From JADFMN01 sp964529975 (GTDB lineage Bacteria > Armatimonadota > Fimbriimonadia > Fimbriimonadales > Fimbriimonadaceae): a stretch of DNA of 64,000 bases. Positions 17,590 through 26,712 of the stretch are shown here, one piece after another. Made by a program: the position numbers and the translations under genes. The stretch spans positions 1-64,000 of the forward strand of contig CAZGXW010000003.1 of NCBI GenBank assembly GCA_964529975.1, given 5' to 3'. Positions within the stretch are counted from its first letter, which is position 1, and each line of letters starts with the position of its first letter. Below the pieces are notes generated by a model, which was given only the letters and a program-made list of their open reading frames with translations, was not told the DNA's origin and did not search any database.

Positions 17590-18207
17590 TCAGCGCCGGC
17601 GTCGGAGACGGACCAACGCGAGCGCACCAAGCCCGAGCGCAGCGAACGTCGCCGGCTCCGGCACCGGAGAGACAACGAAGTTGAACTGGTAGTCCATCGG
17701 CTCGCCCGTCTGCTGGATCCAATACGTGTAAGGCCCGCTCGCGAGAGGAGGAGTGAATCCGATTGCTCCAGGGCCAGTCCCCATGTCGTCCAAGACGTCT
17801 GTGCCGACCGTGCTCGAGCCCCAACCGAACAGCACGTAGCCGAGGATGTTGCCGACTTCGGGCGAGTCGTGCGGCTCTGTGAACACCGTTCCTGCCTGAA
17901 CGCCCATGAATCCAATCCCGTCCTCGCTGACGTAGGTATCGAGCCAGATCGCGGAAAGCACAAATCCGCCGGGCACGTCGAGTCGGATGTACTCGCGGTC
18001 GCCCGGGCTGCTCGATGCCTTGAGAATGTTCGCGCCAGGAACCAGTGTCTTGAACGTCGGATTCAGCCGGTCGCCAGATATGTCGCCGTGTACAGCCTCG
18101 TCCCAAATCACCTGGGCTTGCGAAGCGGCACAAAAGAAGGAAGCAAGTATGAACAAACAGGCACGAAAAGACACTGCCAAAGACCTCACCAAGATTCTAG
18201 CATCCAC
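17590..18207 (-). CDS. PEP-CTERM sorting domain protein
   Basis: Secreted protein of 205 residues. The signal peptide spans about 1-32 (RSLAVSFRACLFILASFFC...ASQAQ). The body is a jelly-roll-like beta domain of unknown function. The tail is VPEPATFAALGLGA, a hydrophobic run and RLRRRR, sharing its core with the protein at 145-870. The GTG at 18207 lacks a clear ribosome site, so the exact start is uncertain. Confidence 0.83.
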   Translation of the reverse strand: MDARILVRSLAVSFRACLFILASFFCAASQAQVIWDEAVHGDISGDRLNPTFKTLVPGANILKASSSPGDREYIRLDVPGGFVLSAIWLDTYVSEDGIGFMGVQAGTVFTEPHDSPEVGNILGYVLFGWGSSTVGTDVLDDMGTGPGAIGFTPPLASGPYTYWIQQTGEPMDYQFNFVVSPVPEPATFAALGLGALALVRLRRRR

Positions 18208-18246
18208 CCGTTGCGGGTCCCCGGCAATACAGCACTAATGCGGGGG

Positions 18247-19776
18247 TCACGTCAATCGAATGATGCGCTTTGCGACATGGACATTGCCGAACATGTCCGT
18301 CGTCCGAACCTCGATCGTGTGCGAGCCCCAGTACACCGTCGCGCCTGCCATCACTTTCTCCATCGACAGTTCCCACAAGTGGGGCGACTGCATCGCCGCA
18401 GGCAAGGGTCGATAGGGACGCTGCAACGCCGCGTCTCTAGCCACGGCTTCGGCAAACGCCGGGTCCGGCTTTAGCACCTTCTCCATCTTCACCCAGGGCC
18501 CCTCGTTAAGCCGCACTTCGACGACCGACTTCTCCGAACCTCCGAACACGTTCACCGTGACGGGGATGGTCGCAGCGTCGGCACGGACAGCCTCGTCCGG
18601 CGCATAGATGTTCATCTGTCGGTCCGAGCCAGCAGCCTTGAACTCGATCGAGTAGTTCGTGCCGTCGAACGTAAAGATCGAATAGCCGTTCGGCGCACCA
18701 TCGCGCATCGTGGCGTGAGGGATGCCAAGTTCGTTCGGCGATCCCTGCCACCAAGAGCCGCTGACCGTCACGTTGACAGTGTGGTGGTGCGGCTTGATCC
18801 CCTTCCAGCCGTCCTTCTCACCGATGAAGATGTGCTCCTGATAGTGCGTGTGGCCGCTGATCGAGATCACGTTCGGCCTCTGCTCGATCAACCGGTACAG
18901 TTCCGCACGGTCGCCGACTTCGACCAAGGGGATGTGCATCATCAGCACGACCAACTGGTTTCGAGGCACAAGCGCGAGGTCGTTCTTGATCCACTCCATC
19001 TGCTTCGGGCCGATCCCGCCTCGATACCCCTTCCCGGCGCCGAGGAACTCTACGTCGTCCAGCACGATGAAGTGCGTTGGGCCATAGTCGAACGAGTAAT
19101 ACGGCGGGCCGTAGATCGACTCAAACGTGTGCGTCGACTCCCGGTCGTCCGGCGAGTCCAAGTTGATATCGTGGTTCCCAAGCACGTTGTACCAAGGGAT
19201 CCCGATCAGGCCGATCGCCGCGTTCAGTGGCCCGAACACCGAGAGGTCGTCGAACACGATGTCACCGAGGGTCACTCCAAACGCCGCTTCAACACCGATG
19301 AGCGATTCGACGACGTCGTGCGTAATGTAGTTGACCTCGCGCACGTCGCGCGGCTGCGTGTCTGCGAACATCACGGCGCGAAACTTCGTCGGCTCGTTCT
19401 GTCGGTACAAGGGGAAGTCGATGGACGCCGGCAAGGGGCCGGTCGGCTTCACTCCACCGAACCGCCGACCCTCGGGCGCGCCTTTCGGCAGATGGATGTA
19501 CGAGAACTGCGGTAGGTTGTGCTCGCCCAACTTCGTCATCCACCCGCGCGGTTTGATCACGAAGAAGATGGTGTCATCGGTGTAGGGAAGCGTCCACTTG
19601 CCGCTGGAGTCAGTGTGCACGATCTGCTGCTGGTTGCTGACACGAACTCCCGATATGCCCCGCTCGGCGGCGTCTTTCTTGCCGTTCTTGTTGGCGTCGT
19701 TGAAGACGTATCCCGTCGCCGTTTGCGCAAAGGCAAAGGCAGGAAAGAGCGAGAGGAGGGCCGCAAACCGACGCAT
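18247..19776 (-). CDS. Secreted calcineurin-like metallophosphoesterase with N- and C-terminal beta domains
   Basis: Exported protein of 509 residues with signal peptide MRRFAALLSLFPAFAFAQ. Residues of about 20-110 resemble the MetallophosN/SdrD-like domain (GYVFNDANKNGKKDAAERG). The central phosphoesterase has GDIVFDD, GNHD, MHIP and GHTH. The usual first motif DxH appears as DTQ (MFADTQPRD), so one metal ligand is changed. The last 140 residues form a MetallophosC-like beta domain. Likely phosphodiesterase or phosphomonoesterase; substrate unknown. Confidence 0.87.
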   Translation of the reverse strand: MRRFAALLSLFPAFAFAQTATGYVFNDANKNGKKDAAERGISGVRVSNQQQIVHTDSSGKWTLPYTDDTIFFVIKPRGWMTKLGEHNLPQFSYIHLPKGAPEGRRFGGVKPTGPLPASIDFPLYRQNEPTKFRAVMFADTQPRDVREVNYITHDVVESLIGVEAAFGVTLGDIVFDDLSVFGPLNAAIGLIGIPWYNVLGNHDINLDSPDDRESTHTFESIYGPPYYSFDYGPTHFIVLDDVEFLGAGKGYRGGIGPKQMEWIKNDLALVPRNQLVVLMMHIPLVEVGDRAELYRLIEQRPNVISISGHTHYQEHIFIGEKDGWKGIKPHHHTVNVTVSGSWWQGSPNELGIPHATMRDGAPNGYSIFTFDGTNYSIEFKAAGSDRQMNIYAPDEAVRADAATIPVTVNVFGGSEKSVVEVRLNEGPWVKMEKVLKPDPAFAEAVARDAALQRPYRPLPAAMQSPHLWELSMEKVMAGATVYWGSHTIEVRTTDMFGNVHVAKRIIRLT

Positions 19777-19813
19777 GCTTCGACCATACCCGCAGGCCGT
19801 GTTAACCGTCTCG

Positions 19814-19819
19814 TATACT
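19814..19819 (+). promoter_or_regulatory. -10-like TATACT before the small membrane protein
   Basis: TATACT ends 7 bases before the ATG at 19827, inside the short divergent gap with the metallophosphatase. Confidence 0.45.
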
Positions 19820-19826
19820 CTGCGCC

Positions 19827-20078
19827 ATGGATCGCAGGAGGAACGGGCCCGGGGCGTTCCTCGTCTCGCTTGGTACGGTCGTCCTTCTCGCCGGACTCAT
19901 GGTCTTTCTTGCAATGCCTGCAGCCGAAAAGATGGACCGCAAGGAGGCCGATCAGAGGTCGCAGCCGCTTGGGAACGATCGCCAGAAAGGCGTCGTCCGG
20001 ACCGCTTTTGTCGCCAGCGGCACTGGCGCGGCCCTCATCGCCGTCGGCCTCGTGCTCTTGGCGAGAAGAAGGCACTGA
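19827..20078 (+). CDS. Small two-helix membrane protein, unknown
   Basis: Protein of 83 residues. It has a basic start (MDRRRNGPG), TM1 at about 10-31, a hydrophilic charged loop and TM2 at about 60-79 ending in RRRH. I do not recognise a family. The clear start context and membrane pattern support a real gene. Confidence 0.6.
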   Translation: MDRRRNGPGAFLVSLGTVVLLAGLMVFLAMPAAEKMDRKEADQRSQPLGNDRQKGVVRTAFVASGTGAALIAVGLVLLARRRH

Positions 20079-20097
20079 CCCGTCTCAGGGAGCGTTG

Positions 20098-20103
20098 TAC
20101 AAT
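20098..20103 (+). promoter_or_regulatory. -10-like TACAAT before the TlpA-like gene
   Basis: TACAAT ends 10 bases before the ATG at 20114. Confidence 0.5.
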
Positions 20104-20113
20104 CTAGCCCCGC

Positions 20114-21163
20114 ATGCGAGCCGTTTTACTCCTTCCCGTCATCCTTGTCCCACTGGCCTGTTCGAATCCGACGGCCAAGGGTGCGGACAGCGCCGGCGCT
20201 GACGCCGCGGTCGAGCGGGTCACGGCGATCCCCGTACCCAAGATGGGTGAAGGGGTGGAGATCACTGAGTACAGCAAAGAGATGCGCGACGCGTGGACGA
20301 AGCGCGAGCCCGCCCTTCTTGCGGCCTTTGAACAGTTCCCCGACGACGACCGAGTCGCGGAACTCATGAGCGACTACTGGCAGAGCCAGATGCGAGAAGA
20401 CCTCACGAAGGAAGAGGCTGCAGTGACCATCGGTCAGATCGAGGCTGCGGCCAAGCAGTCGACCAACCCTCAACTCAAGAAGCACGCGGCGTTCTGGCGA
20501 GCGTTCTATATCTCCTACCAGCACAAAGAGAACATCGACAAAGCGATCGAGGTGGCCGAGCAGTTCGCAAACCTCTATCCGACCGACCCGCGCGGGGCTG
20601 TGCTGTTCAATTTTGCGACAGTCTCGGAGCACGCAAGCGAGCAGCAGGTCAAACGCGCCTATGAGCACCTTGCCGAGCGATACCCCGAGTCGCAGGAAGG
20701 CAAGTTCGCCAAGTCGATGGTCGGTCTCATGGTGAACGTCGGCAAGCCGTTCGACTTCTCGTTCAAGGACGAGGTCACAGGCAAGCAGTACACCGACGAA
20801 TCGATGAGGGGAAAGGTCCTCGTGATCGACTTCTGGGCGACATGGTGCGCCCCGTGCATCGAATCGCTGCCCAAGATGAAAACGGCCTATGCCAAGTATA
20901 GGCCGAAGGGCGTCGAGTTCATCGGCGTCAGCCTCGACGAAACGGAAGAGAAAGGAGGACGGAAGGCGCTCCTTGAGTTTGTCAAGAAGAACGAGATGGC
21001 TTGGCCGCAGTACTACTTGCGAGGCGCGAACTTGTTCTTGGTCCAGTACGGCGTCTCGCAGATCCCAACCATCTTCATCGTCGACCGCGAAGGCGTGGTC
21101 AGGGCCGTGGATGGTTATCGTGTGCTCGACCGCACACTCGATCGGATTTTGGCGGAAGGTTAA
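20114..21163 (+). CDS. TlpA-like thioredoxin-fold (lipo)protein
   Basis: Envelope protein of 349 residues. A short signal ends in PLAC (Cys16), a possible but imperfect lipobox. Residues of about 45-200 are helical and TPR-like (AEQFANLYPTDPR). Residues of about 208-349 are an AhpC/TSA-TlpA thioredoxin domain with the redox pair Cys245 and Cys248 in FWATWCAPCIESLPKMK, plus VSQIPTIFIVDREG carrying the cis-proline. It probably reduces disulfides in the periplasm. The helical N-terminal half may bind partners. Confidence 0.87.
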   Translation: MRAVLLLPVILVPLACSNPTAKGADSAGADAAVERVTAIPVPKMGEGVEITEYSKEMRDAWTKREPALLAAFEQFPDDDRVAELMSDYWQSQMREDLTKEEAAVTIGQIEAAAKQSTNPQLKKHAAFWRAFYISYQHKENIDKAIEVAEQFANLYPTDPRGAVLFNFATVSEHASEQQVKRAYEHLAERYPESQEGKFAKSMVGLMVNVGKPFDFSFKDEVTGKQYTDESMRGKVLVIDFWATWCAPCIESLPKMKTAYAKYRPKGVEFIGVSLDETEEKGGRKALLEFVKKNEMAWPQYYLRGANLFLVQYGVSQIPTIFIVDREGVVRAVDGYRVLDRTLDRILAEG

Positions 21164-21170
21164 GGTCGAT

Positions 21171-21195
21171 CGCCTCGACCCGGCGGGTCGAGGCG
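21171..21195 (+). repeat. Perfect 11-bp hairpin after the TlpA-like gene
   Basis: Arms 21171-21181 and 21185-21195 pair perfectly around a 3-base loop. No T-run follows on either strand, so it is not a standard intrinsic terminator; it could stabilise mRNA ends or assist Rho-dependent termination. Confidence 0.55.
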
Positions 21196-21241
21196 TCGAA
21201 ATGCAATGTTCGGCATCGTGCCGTCACCTCCTGTCTGTGCA

Positions 21242-21598
21242 TCAACGGAGCCAGGATGTGATGGTCCTGACTGGGCTCTTTCGTCGTTCTCGCTCCCGCT
21301 GGAGTTCGCTTTCGTGCCGAAAGGCCTCGCGATACTCGGTCAGAGTCTCGATAAGCGTGTCCAACTTATAGAGCGAGTTAGTGGCTGCCTCTTGACTGTA
21401 TGCGTCGATGCTCAGGCTGATGGACCTGTAGCAGTCGCCGATCGTAAGTTCGAAGCTGGCGCACTCCTGATCGTCGGCCTTCGTGCAAGACACGGTCGCA
21501 TAGATAAATGCGCTCGCATGGTGCCCGGGCCTATTGAGAAACGTGCGTCGGTAGTAGCGATATCCCCGAAGGGACTCGCTTTCTTCACCTCCGTTCAT
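21242..21598 (-). CDS. Hypothetical protein, 118 residues
   Basis: I do not recognise this protein. It has three Cys residues in its middle (VSCTK, QECASF, IGDCYRS) and a charged helical end (TLIETLTEYREAFRHESELQRERERRK) that could form a coiled coil. There are no membrane segments or signal peptide. It lies in a divergent gap with the alkaline phosphatase gene. Amino-acid composition looks natural, which supports coding. Confidence 0.5.
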   Translation of the reverse strand: MNGGEESESLRGYRYYRRTFLNRPGHHASAFIYATVSCTKADDQECASFELTIGDCYRSISLSIDAYSQEAATNSLYKLDTLIETLTEYREAFRHESELQRERERRKSPVRTITSWLR

Positions 21599-21656
21599 AG
21601 CAGACGCTCTGACGAACAGTTAACAAGAACGGTTCCTCTGGTCCTGCACGGTGGTG

Positions 21657-21662
21657 TACATT
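21657..21662 (+). promoter_or_regulatory. -10-like TACATT before alkaline phosphatase
   Basis: TACATT ends 8 bases before the ATG at 21671. No PHO-box repeat was seen upstream. Confidence 0.42.
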
Positions 21663-21670
21663 AGGGACAA

Positions 21671-23179
21671 ATGGACTTCACGCGACGCTCTTTCCTCGGT
21701 TCGGCTGCCGCTGCCCTCGCCGCCTCCGCGTGTGGCGCCCCCGATGCCAAACGACAGAGAAAAGAGGCCAAGAACGTCATCTTCTGCGTCGCCGACGGCA
21801 TGGCCGTCAGTGTCCCAACGATTGTGAACGACATTGCACTTGCCAAGTCCGGGAAACAGAGTTACTGGTGCTGGCTCATGAACCAGCCGTACGCGACGAC
21901 GGGACTCCAGGCCACACGATCGCTTAGCAGCGTCGTCACCGACTCCAGCGCCGCGTCCAGCACGTGGGGCAGCGGACGCCGAATCTGGAACGGACAGGTC
22001 AATATGTTTCCGGACGGAACCGCACTGAAGACTATCCACGAGCTCTTCCACGCAAAGAGGATCAAGACCGGCCTAGTTACGACCACCACCGTCACGCACG
22101 CTACGCCTGCTGGATTCGCGGCGAGCATCGCATCGCGCGGAAACGAGGCGGGCATCGCAGTCCAGTATCTGGAGCGCAACGTCGATGTGGTCCTTGGCGG
22201 CGGGACTCGGTTCTTCTCGCCGACGCTCCGCACCGACAAGCGCGACCTCGTCCGAGAGTTCGTCGATGCTGGCTATGCCTCTGTGCAAACGAGAGGAGCA
22301 ATGCTCGAGGCAAGTAATCCAAGGATCCTCGGGACGTTCAGCAACAGCCACGTCCCGTACACGATCGACAGAAACCAGAGCGCGAGCCTGCAAGAGACAG
22401 TCCCAACGCTCGCAGAAATGACCAAGTGCGCGATCGACGTCCTCAAGTCGAACCCCAACGGCTTCCTGTTGCAGATCGAAGGCGGAAAGGTCGACCATGC
22501 GGGTCACGGGGCCGACATCGCAGGCATGGTCTTCGACCAAATCGCATTTGAGGACGCGGTCAAAGTCGCCATCGACTTCGCGCTCGAAGACGGTGAGACC
22601 CTCGTCATTGTCACGAGCGACCATGCGACCGGCGGACCATCTCTGAATGGTTGGGGCGACGAGTATTGGGACGCGACGTCAGGGATGATTTCAATCATGG
22701 ACGCGAAGGGGAGTTTCGACACAACGATTCCCAAGCTTCGCGCGAACAAGTCCGTCTCCGGGATCAAAGACGTCGTCAAAGCGACATACGGGTACGAGAT
22801 CAAAGACGAGGAGGCTCAGGCGATCGTCGACTCGATCGACAACAAACACCCACTTGCCTTGAGCCAGTTCTCTCGCACAGTGAACATGACGCTCTCGGCC
22901 GTCCTCAGCAACTACAACAAGGTCGGATTCACGTCACAGAACCACACGTCCGACCACGTCCTTGTCACCGCGGTCGGTCCTGGCAGCGAACAGTGCGGCG
23001 GTCTCACTGAGAACACCGAGTTCTTCGACATGATGCTGGCAGCAAAAGGAATGTCGCACAGCAATCCGAGGATGACGCTAGAAGAAGCGCTTAGACACCG
23101 CGGCAAACTGCAGGCGATGTTCGCGCGCGACCGCGAACTCTACGCCTACGAAGGCGAGCCAGAGCAGCACTTCATTTGA
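21671..23179 (+). CDS. Alkaline phosphatase (PhoA family)
   Basis: Exported metal-dependent phosphomonoesterase of 502 residues. The N-terminus combines a twin-arginine style motif (TRRSFLGSAAAALAAS) with a Cys at 21 that could also be lipidated. The nucleophile region reads VTDSSAASSTW, equivalent to the DSAAS of E. coli PhoA. Metal-ligand segments are FCVADGM near the start, KVDHAGHGADI and VTSDHATGG, plus a late SQNHTSDHV. It releases phosphate in the periplasm. It overlaps the convergent membrane gene by 8 bases. Confidence 0.92.
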   Translation: MDFTRRSFLGSAAAALAASACGAPDAKRQRKEAKNVIFCVADGMAVSVPTIVNDIALAKSGKQSYWCWLMNQPYATTGLQATRSLSSVVTDSSAASSTWGSGRRIWNGQVNMFPDGTALKTIHELFHAKRIKTGLVTTTTVTHATPAGFAASIASRGNEAGIAVQYLERNVDVVLGGGTRFFSPTLRTDKRDLVREFVDAGYASVQTRGAMLEASNPRILGTFSNSHVPYTIDRNQSASLQETVPTLAEMTKCAIDVLKSNPNGFLLQIEGGKVDHAGHGADIAGMVFDQIAFEDAVKVAIDFALEDGETLVIVTSDHATGGPSLNGWGDEYWDATSGMISIMDAKGSFDTTIPKLRANKSVSGIKDVVKATYGYEIKDEEAQAIVDSIDNKHPLALSQFSRTVNMTLSAVLSNYNKVGFTSQNHTSDHVLVTAVGPGSEQCGGLTENTEFFDMMLAAKGMSHSNPRMTLEEALRHRGKLQAMFARDRELYAYEGEPEQHFI

Positions 23180-23975
23180 AGTCTTCTGGCCTTGGTGGCG
23201 GGCTCGTCGGCTGCTGTGGCGGCTGTGGCGTCGACCCGAACTCCTGCCCGCCCTGCGTCCCTCGCGGATACGGCGAGTGGCTCGCCTGGCTTGCTCCAAA
23301 CTGCGCGAACCCGTTGGCATAGAGCATTGTGGGAATGATGTAGACCAAGGGCAGTGTGAGGAACAGCCCGACTCCACAAGCAGCTTGTCCCAATGTGCTC
23401 AGCAACTGAGAGACGAACACAACGGCGATAGCCATGAACATCTGCGGCTTGCATCGGTCCCAACTCTCCTTCATCGCATCGAACACTCCCAGACCCTCAT
23501 GCAACATGATGGGCGCTACGAAGAGAAACAACCCGGAGACAATCAGTCCCCCGACGATGCAGCCACAAATGGAGGCGACGAACGTAGCGACCACTATGAC
23601 CACGCCAGCGCCCATATATCTGAAGTAGTTCTTGAGCGGAGCCCAAGCGTCTGCAAGCGTCGCATCTCCGTACATCACTTCCCGCAGGGTGAAGTTGACG
23701 ATCCCGAAGTTAATCGGATACGAGAGCGCAACACCAACGAACAACCCGCCGTACAAGACCGGATACATGAGCAGAATCTGGTTGAAGTCGGGCTCGCGAC
23801 TGTTGAGCATTGATGTGAAAAGTAGGACATAACCTGGAATCGCGAAGATGACTGCCAGAATGAGCGAGAGGAACCCGAGCAGGAGGTATTCCTGCCACCT
23901 GCGGAACAGGAGTTGGAACGCTGGCCCGATCACGGAGAGGTCCAACAGCGGGTCGCGCCAGTTCGCGGGTCTCAT
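23172..23975 (-). CDS. Multipass membrane protein, unknown
   Basis: Protein of 267 residues with about five hydrophobic segments (around 27-52, 67-88, 117-145, 148-160, 185-215). It has an amphipathic N-terminus and a Pro/Gln-rich cytoplasmic tail (PQPPQQPTSPPPRPEDFK). The style resembles the DUF975/glycerophosphodiester-phosphodiesterase-associated membrane family, but I cannot confirm that. A TACGCT hexamer lies 6 bases before the ATG. Confidence 0.7.
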   Translation of the reverse strand: MRPANWRDPLLDLSVIGPAFQLLFRRWQEYLLLGFLSLILAVIFAIPGYVLLFTSMLNSREPDFNQILLMYPVLYGGLFVGVALSYPINFGIVNFTLREVMYGDATLADAWAPLKNYFRYMGAGVVIVVATFVASICGCIVGGLIVSGLFLFVAPIMLHEGLGVFDAMKESWDRCKPQMFMAIAVVFVSQLLSTLGQAACGVGLFLTLPLVYIIPTMLYANGFAQFGASQASHSPYPRGTQGGQEFGSTPQPPQQPTSPPPRPEDFK

Positions 23976-24014
23976 GGCGATAGCGTATCAGGCCCGGACC
24001 TGTTTTCGCTAGCG

Positions 24015-26507
24015 TTACTCGTCGAAGAGGTCAGACTTCTGTTTGGCCTTCGTCGCGGTCTCGTTCGCCTGCTTCTGGACCTCGTCCTCGTCCACAAGCA
24101 CAGCGATCGAGGCGACCTTGTCGCCTTCTTGCAGGTCGATGAGTTTCACGCCTTGGGCGACTCGGCCGACCAGCCGGATCTCTCGGACCTTCAGCCTGAT
24201 GCCCTTTCCATTCGCGGTGAGGACCAGGAGTTTGTCCTTGTCCCCGACCATCCTGCTTCCGACGATGCGTCCGGTCTTGGCGGTGCAGTTCATCGTGAGG
24301 ATTCCGCTGCCGCCGCGTCCTTGGACTCGGTACTCGCTGATCTTGGTGCGCTTGCCGTAACCGTTCTCGCCCACCACGAGCAAGGTGGCCTCGTCGTCCG
24401 CGATGTCTGCGCTGACGATGAAGTCGCCCTTCTTGAGCTTGATCGCCCGGACTCCGCCCGCCGTGCGCGACCGGTCCTTGACGTCCTTCTCGTGGAACCG
24501 GATCGACTGGCCATTGTGCGTGACGATGATGATGTCGTCCTTGCCGCCGGACTTGAGCACCCAACCGAGTTCGTCGCCGTCTTCGATGTCAAACGTCTTG
24601 AGGCCGTTGCTTCGAAGGTTCTGGTAACTGTCGAGCGCGGTGCGCTTGATCTCGCCGAGTTTGGTGATCATCGTGAGGAAGCCGGCCCCCTTGTGGTCCT
24701 TCACGTTGATCGTCGCAGTTACCCGCTCATCGCTCTCGATAGCGATGTAGTTGATCACCGGCATTCCCTTTGCATAGCGGCTGGATTCTGGAATGTCGTA
24801 CGCACGGAGCTTGTACGCCTTGCCCTTGTTGGTGAAGAACAGGATGTAGTCGTGCGTGTTGACTTGGAACACGTTGTCCGGCTCATCCTCGGCCTTCTGC
24901 ACGTTCTTCATGCCCTTGCCGCCGCGCTTCTGCTGGCGGTAGGCGTCGATCGAGATGCGCTTGATGTACCCGTCTCGGCTGATCGAGATGATCGCGTCCT
25001 CTTCGGGGATCAGGTCTTCCTCGCTGAAGTCTCCTGCCTCCCGCGGGATGATCTTCGTCCTGCGCTCGTCGCCGTGCTTGTCGCGGAGCTGCTCGATCTC
25101 CGTCTTGAGGACCGTCTTCAGCCGCACAGGATTGGTGATGATGTCCATCAAGTCCTGCGCACGTCGCAGGGCCTCTTTGTACGAGTTCTCGAGTTCCTCC
25201 TGCGCGAGTTGGGTCAATCGGCGAAGCGGCATCGCGAGCACAGCGTTCGCCTGGAACGGCGACATGTCGAACTTTCGAACGAGGTTCACTCGTGCCTCGC
25301 CCGCGTCCTTGGACGCACGGATCGTCTTGATGACCTCGTCGAGGAACTTCCGTGCGATCTGGTAGCCCTCGTTGAGGTGGACCTCCTCGAGCGAGCGCAT
25401 GAGTTCGTACCATGTGCGCCTTTCGATGACCTCGGTGCGGTGCCGGATGTGCTCGTCGATGACGGTGAGCAGGGGCGAGACTCGCGGCGCTCCGTCGATG
25501 AGCGAGAGCATGATCGCGCCGAACGTGGTGCGCAACTGCGTCTTCTTGAGCAGATAGTTCAGCGCCTTGTTCGGGTTGACGTCTCGGCGCAGGTCCACTT
25601 GGATCCGCATTCCGAGTTTGTCGCTGTAGTCCTGCACGTCCGTGATGCCGTCGAACTGTTTCGTCTTGGCGATCTCAGCGATGTTCTTGACGAGGTTCGT
25701 CTTGTTCACCTGGTACGGGATCTCGGTGATGACGATGGCAGTCTTTCCGCTCTCGATCGGCTCGATCGCGGTCTTGGCCTGCATCGTGATCGACCCGCGG
25801 CCTGTCTCATAGGCGTCGCGGATACCCTTCTTGCCCATGATCAGCCCATAAGTGGGGAAGTCCGGACCGGGCAGGTGCTCCATGACGTCGTCGAGCGAAC
25901 ACTTGGGATTGTCGATGCGGTGCAGGATTGCGTTGCACACCTCGGTGAGGTTGTGCGGTGGAAGGCTGGTGGCCATTCCGACTGCGATGCCCTGTCCACC
26001 GTTGCAGAGCAGGTTGGGGAACTTGCTCGGCAGGACGGTCGGCTCGTTGAGCGTCTGGAGGTAGTTGGGCATCCAGTCGATGGTCTCACGCTCGATGTCC
26101 TCGAGCATCTCCATCGCGAGCGGCGTGAGTCGGCACTCTGTGTATCGCATGGCTGCCGGGCTGTCGCCGTCGACGCTTCCGAAGTTGCCTTGGCCGTCGA
26201 CCAGCGGATAGCGCATGGAGAACGGTTGCGCCATGCGGACGAGGGTGGGATAGATGGTCGCCTCGCCGTGCGGGTGGTAGTCGCCGGAGGTCTGTCCGCA
26301 GACCTTGGCGCACTTGGTTGTGGCGTTCTGCGGGGACAGCCCCAGTTCGTGCATCGCGTAGAGGATGCGGCGTTGGACTGGCTTCAGCCCGTCCCGGATG
26401 TCCGGGAGCGCTCGGGCGATGATGACCGACATCGCGTAGTTGACATAACTCCGCGAAAGCTCCTCTTCGATCTCGACGACTTGGACGTTGATGCCTTCTT
26501 CTGCCAC
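24015..26507 (-). CDS. gyrA: DNA gyrase subunit A
   Basis: Topoisomerase subunit of 830 residues that cuts and passes DNA to introduce negative supercoils. The catalytic Tyr122 is in AAMRYTE, and numbering matches E. coli over this region. The C-terminal pinwheel domain has a GyrA box (QKRGGKG), which separates it from ParC. The quinolone pocket reads HPHGEATIYP: Ala83 replaces Ser and Pro87 replaces Asp. The GTG start is the first sensible codon. gyrB is not in the window. The upstream 450 bases hold repeats and no gene. Confidence 0.97.
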   Translation of the reverse strand: MAEEGINVQVVEIEEELSRSYVNYAMSVIIARALPDIRDGLKPVQRRILYAMHELGLSPQNATTKCAKVCGQTSGDYHPHGEATIYPTLVRMAQPFSMRYPLVDGQGNFGSVDGDSPAAMRYTECRLTPLAMEMLEDIERETIDWMPNYLQTLNEPTVLPSKFPNLLCNGGQGIAVGMATSLPPHNLTEVCNAILHRIDNPKCSLDDVMEHLPGPDFPTYGLIMGKKGIRDAYETGRGSITMQAKTAIEPIESGKTAIVITEIPYQVNKTNLVKNIAEIAKTKQFDGITDVQDYSDKLGMRIQVDLRRDVNPNKALNYLLKKTQLRTTFGAIMLSLIDGAPRVSPLLTVIDEHIRHRTEVIERRTWYELMRSLEEVHLNEGYQIARKFLDEVIKTIRASKDAGEARVNLVRKFDMSPFQANAVLAMPLRRLTQLAQEELENSYKEALRRAQDLMDIITNPVRLKTVLKTEIEQLRDKHGDERRTKIIPREAGDFSEEDLIPEEDAIISISRDGYIKRISIDAYRQQKRGGKGMKNVQKAEDEPDNVFQVNTHDYILFFTNKGKAYKLRAYDIPESSRYAKGMPVINYIAIESDERVTATINVKDHKGAGFLTMITKLGEIKRTALDSYQNLRSNGLKTFDIEDGDELGWVLKSGGKDDIIIVTHNGQSIRFHEKDVKDRSRTAGGVRAIKLKKGDFIVSADIADDEATLLVVGENGYGKRTKISEYRVQGRGGSGILTMNCTAKTGRIVGSRMVGDKDKLLVLTANGKGIRLKVREIRLVGRVAQGVKLIDLQEGDKVASIAVLVDEDEVQKQANETATKAKQKSDLFDE

Positions 26508-26559
26508 GGCTAAATCCTGGACGTTTCAGGGGCGCGATTCGCCCTTCCCACAGGGGGTG

Positions 26560-26565
26560 ATTTTA
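26560..26565 (-). promoter_or_regulatory. Possible -10 (TAAAAT) for gyrA
   Basis: TAAAAT on the minus strand lies 52 bases before the GTG start, giving a leader of about 45 bases. No good -35 at 16-18 bases. Confidence 0.3.
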
Positions 26566-26646
26566 CCGCTTTCCAGGTTCAAATCGGGGACGTTTGGAAG
26601 GCTCTTGGGGCTTGTTTCGAGGGCCGGTTTTTGCCCGCGCCCAAGA

Positions 26647-26712
26647 TCTCCCGTTTTCTTCCCGTTTTCTCCCGTTTTTTGAGTCCAGTTTCTTCCCGTT
26701 TTTCTCCCGTTT
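26647..26712. repeat. Imperfect tandem repeat of TCTTCCCGTTTT
   Basis: Five copies of a 10-12 base unit of the form TCT(T)CCCGTTT, split three and two by the spacer GAGTCCAG. In the gyrA direction this reads as a purine-rich array of ACGGGARAAAA. Confidence 0.75.

Noticed and set aside
23913..26513. An 866-codon plus-strand ORF across the whole of gyrA
   Set aside because: It is fully antisense to gyrA, has a composition typical of GC-rich shadow frames (very rich in Asp, Val, Arg, Leu) and no recognisable domain.
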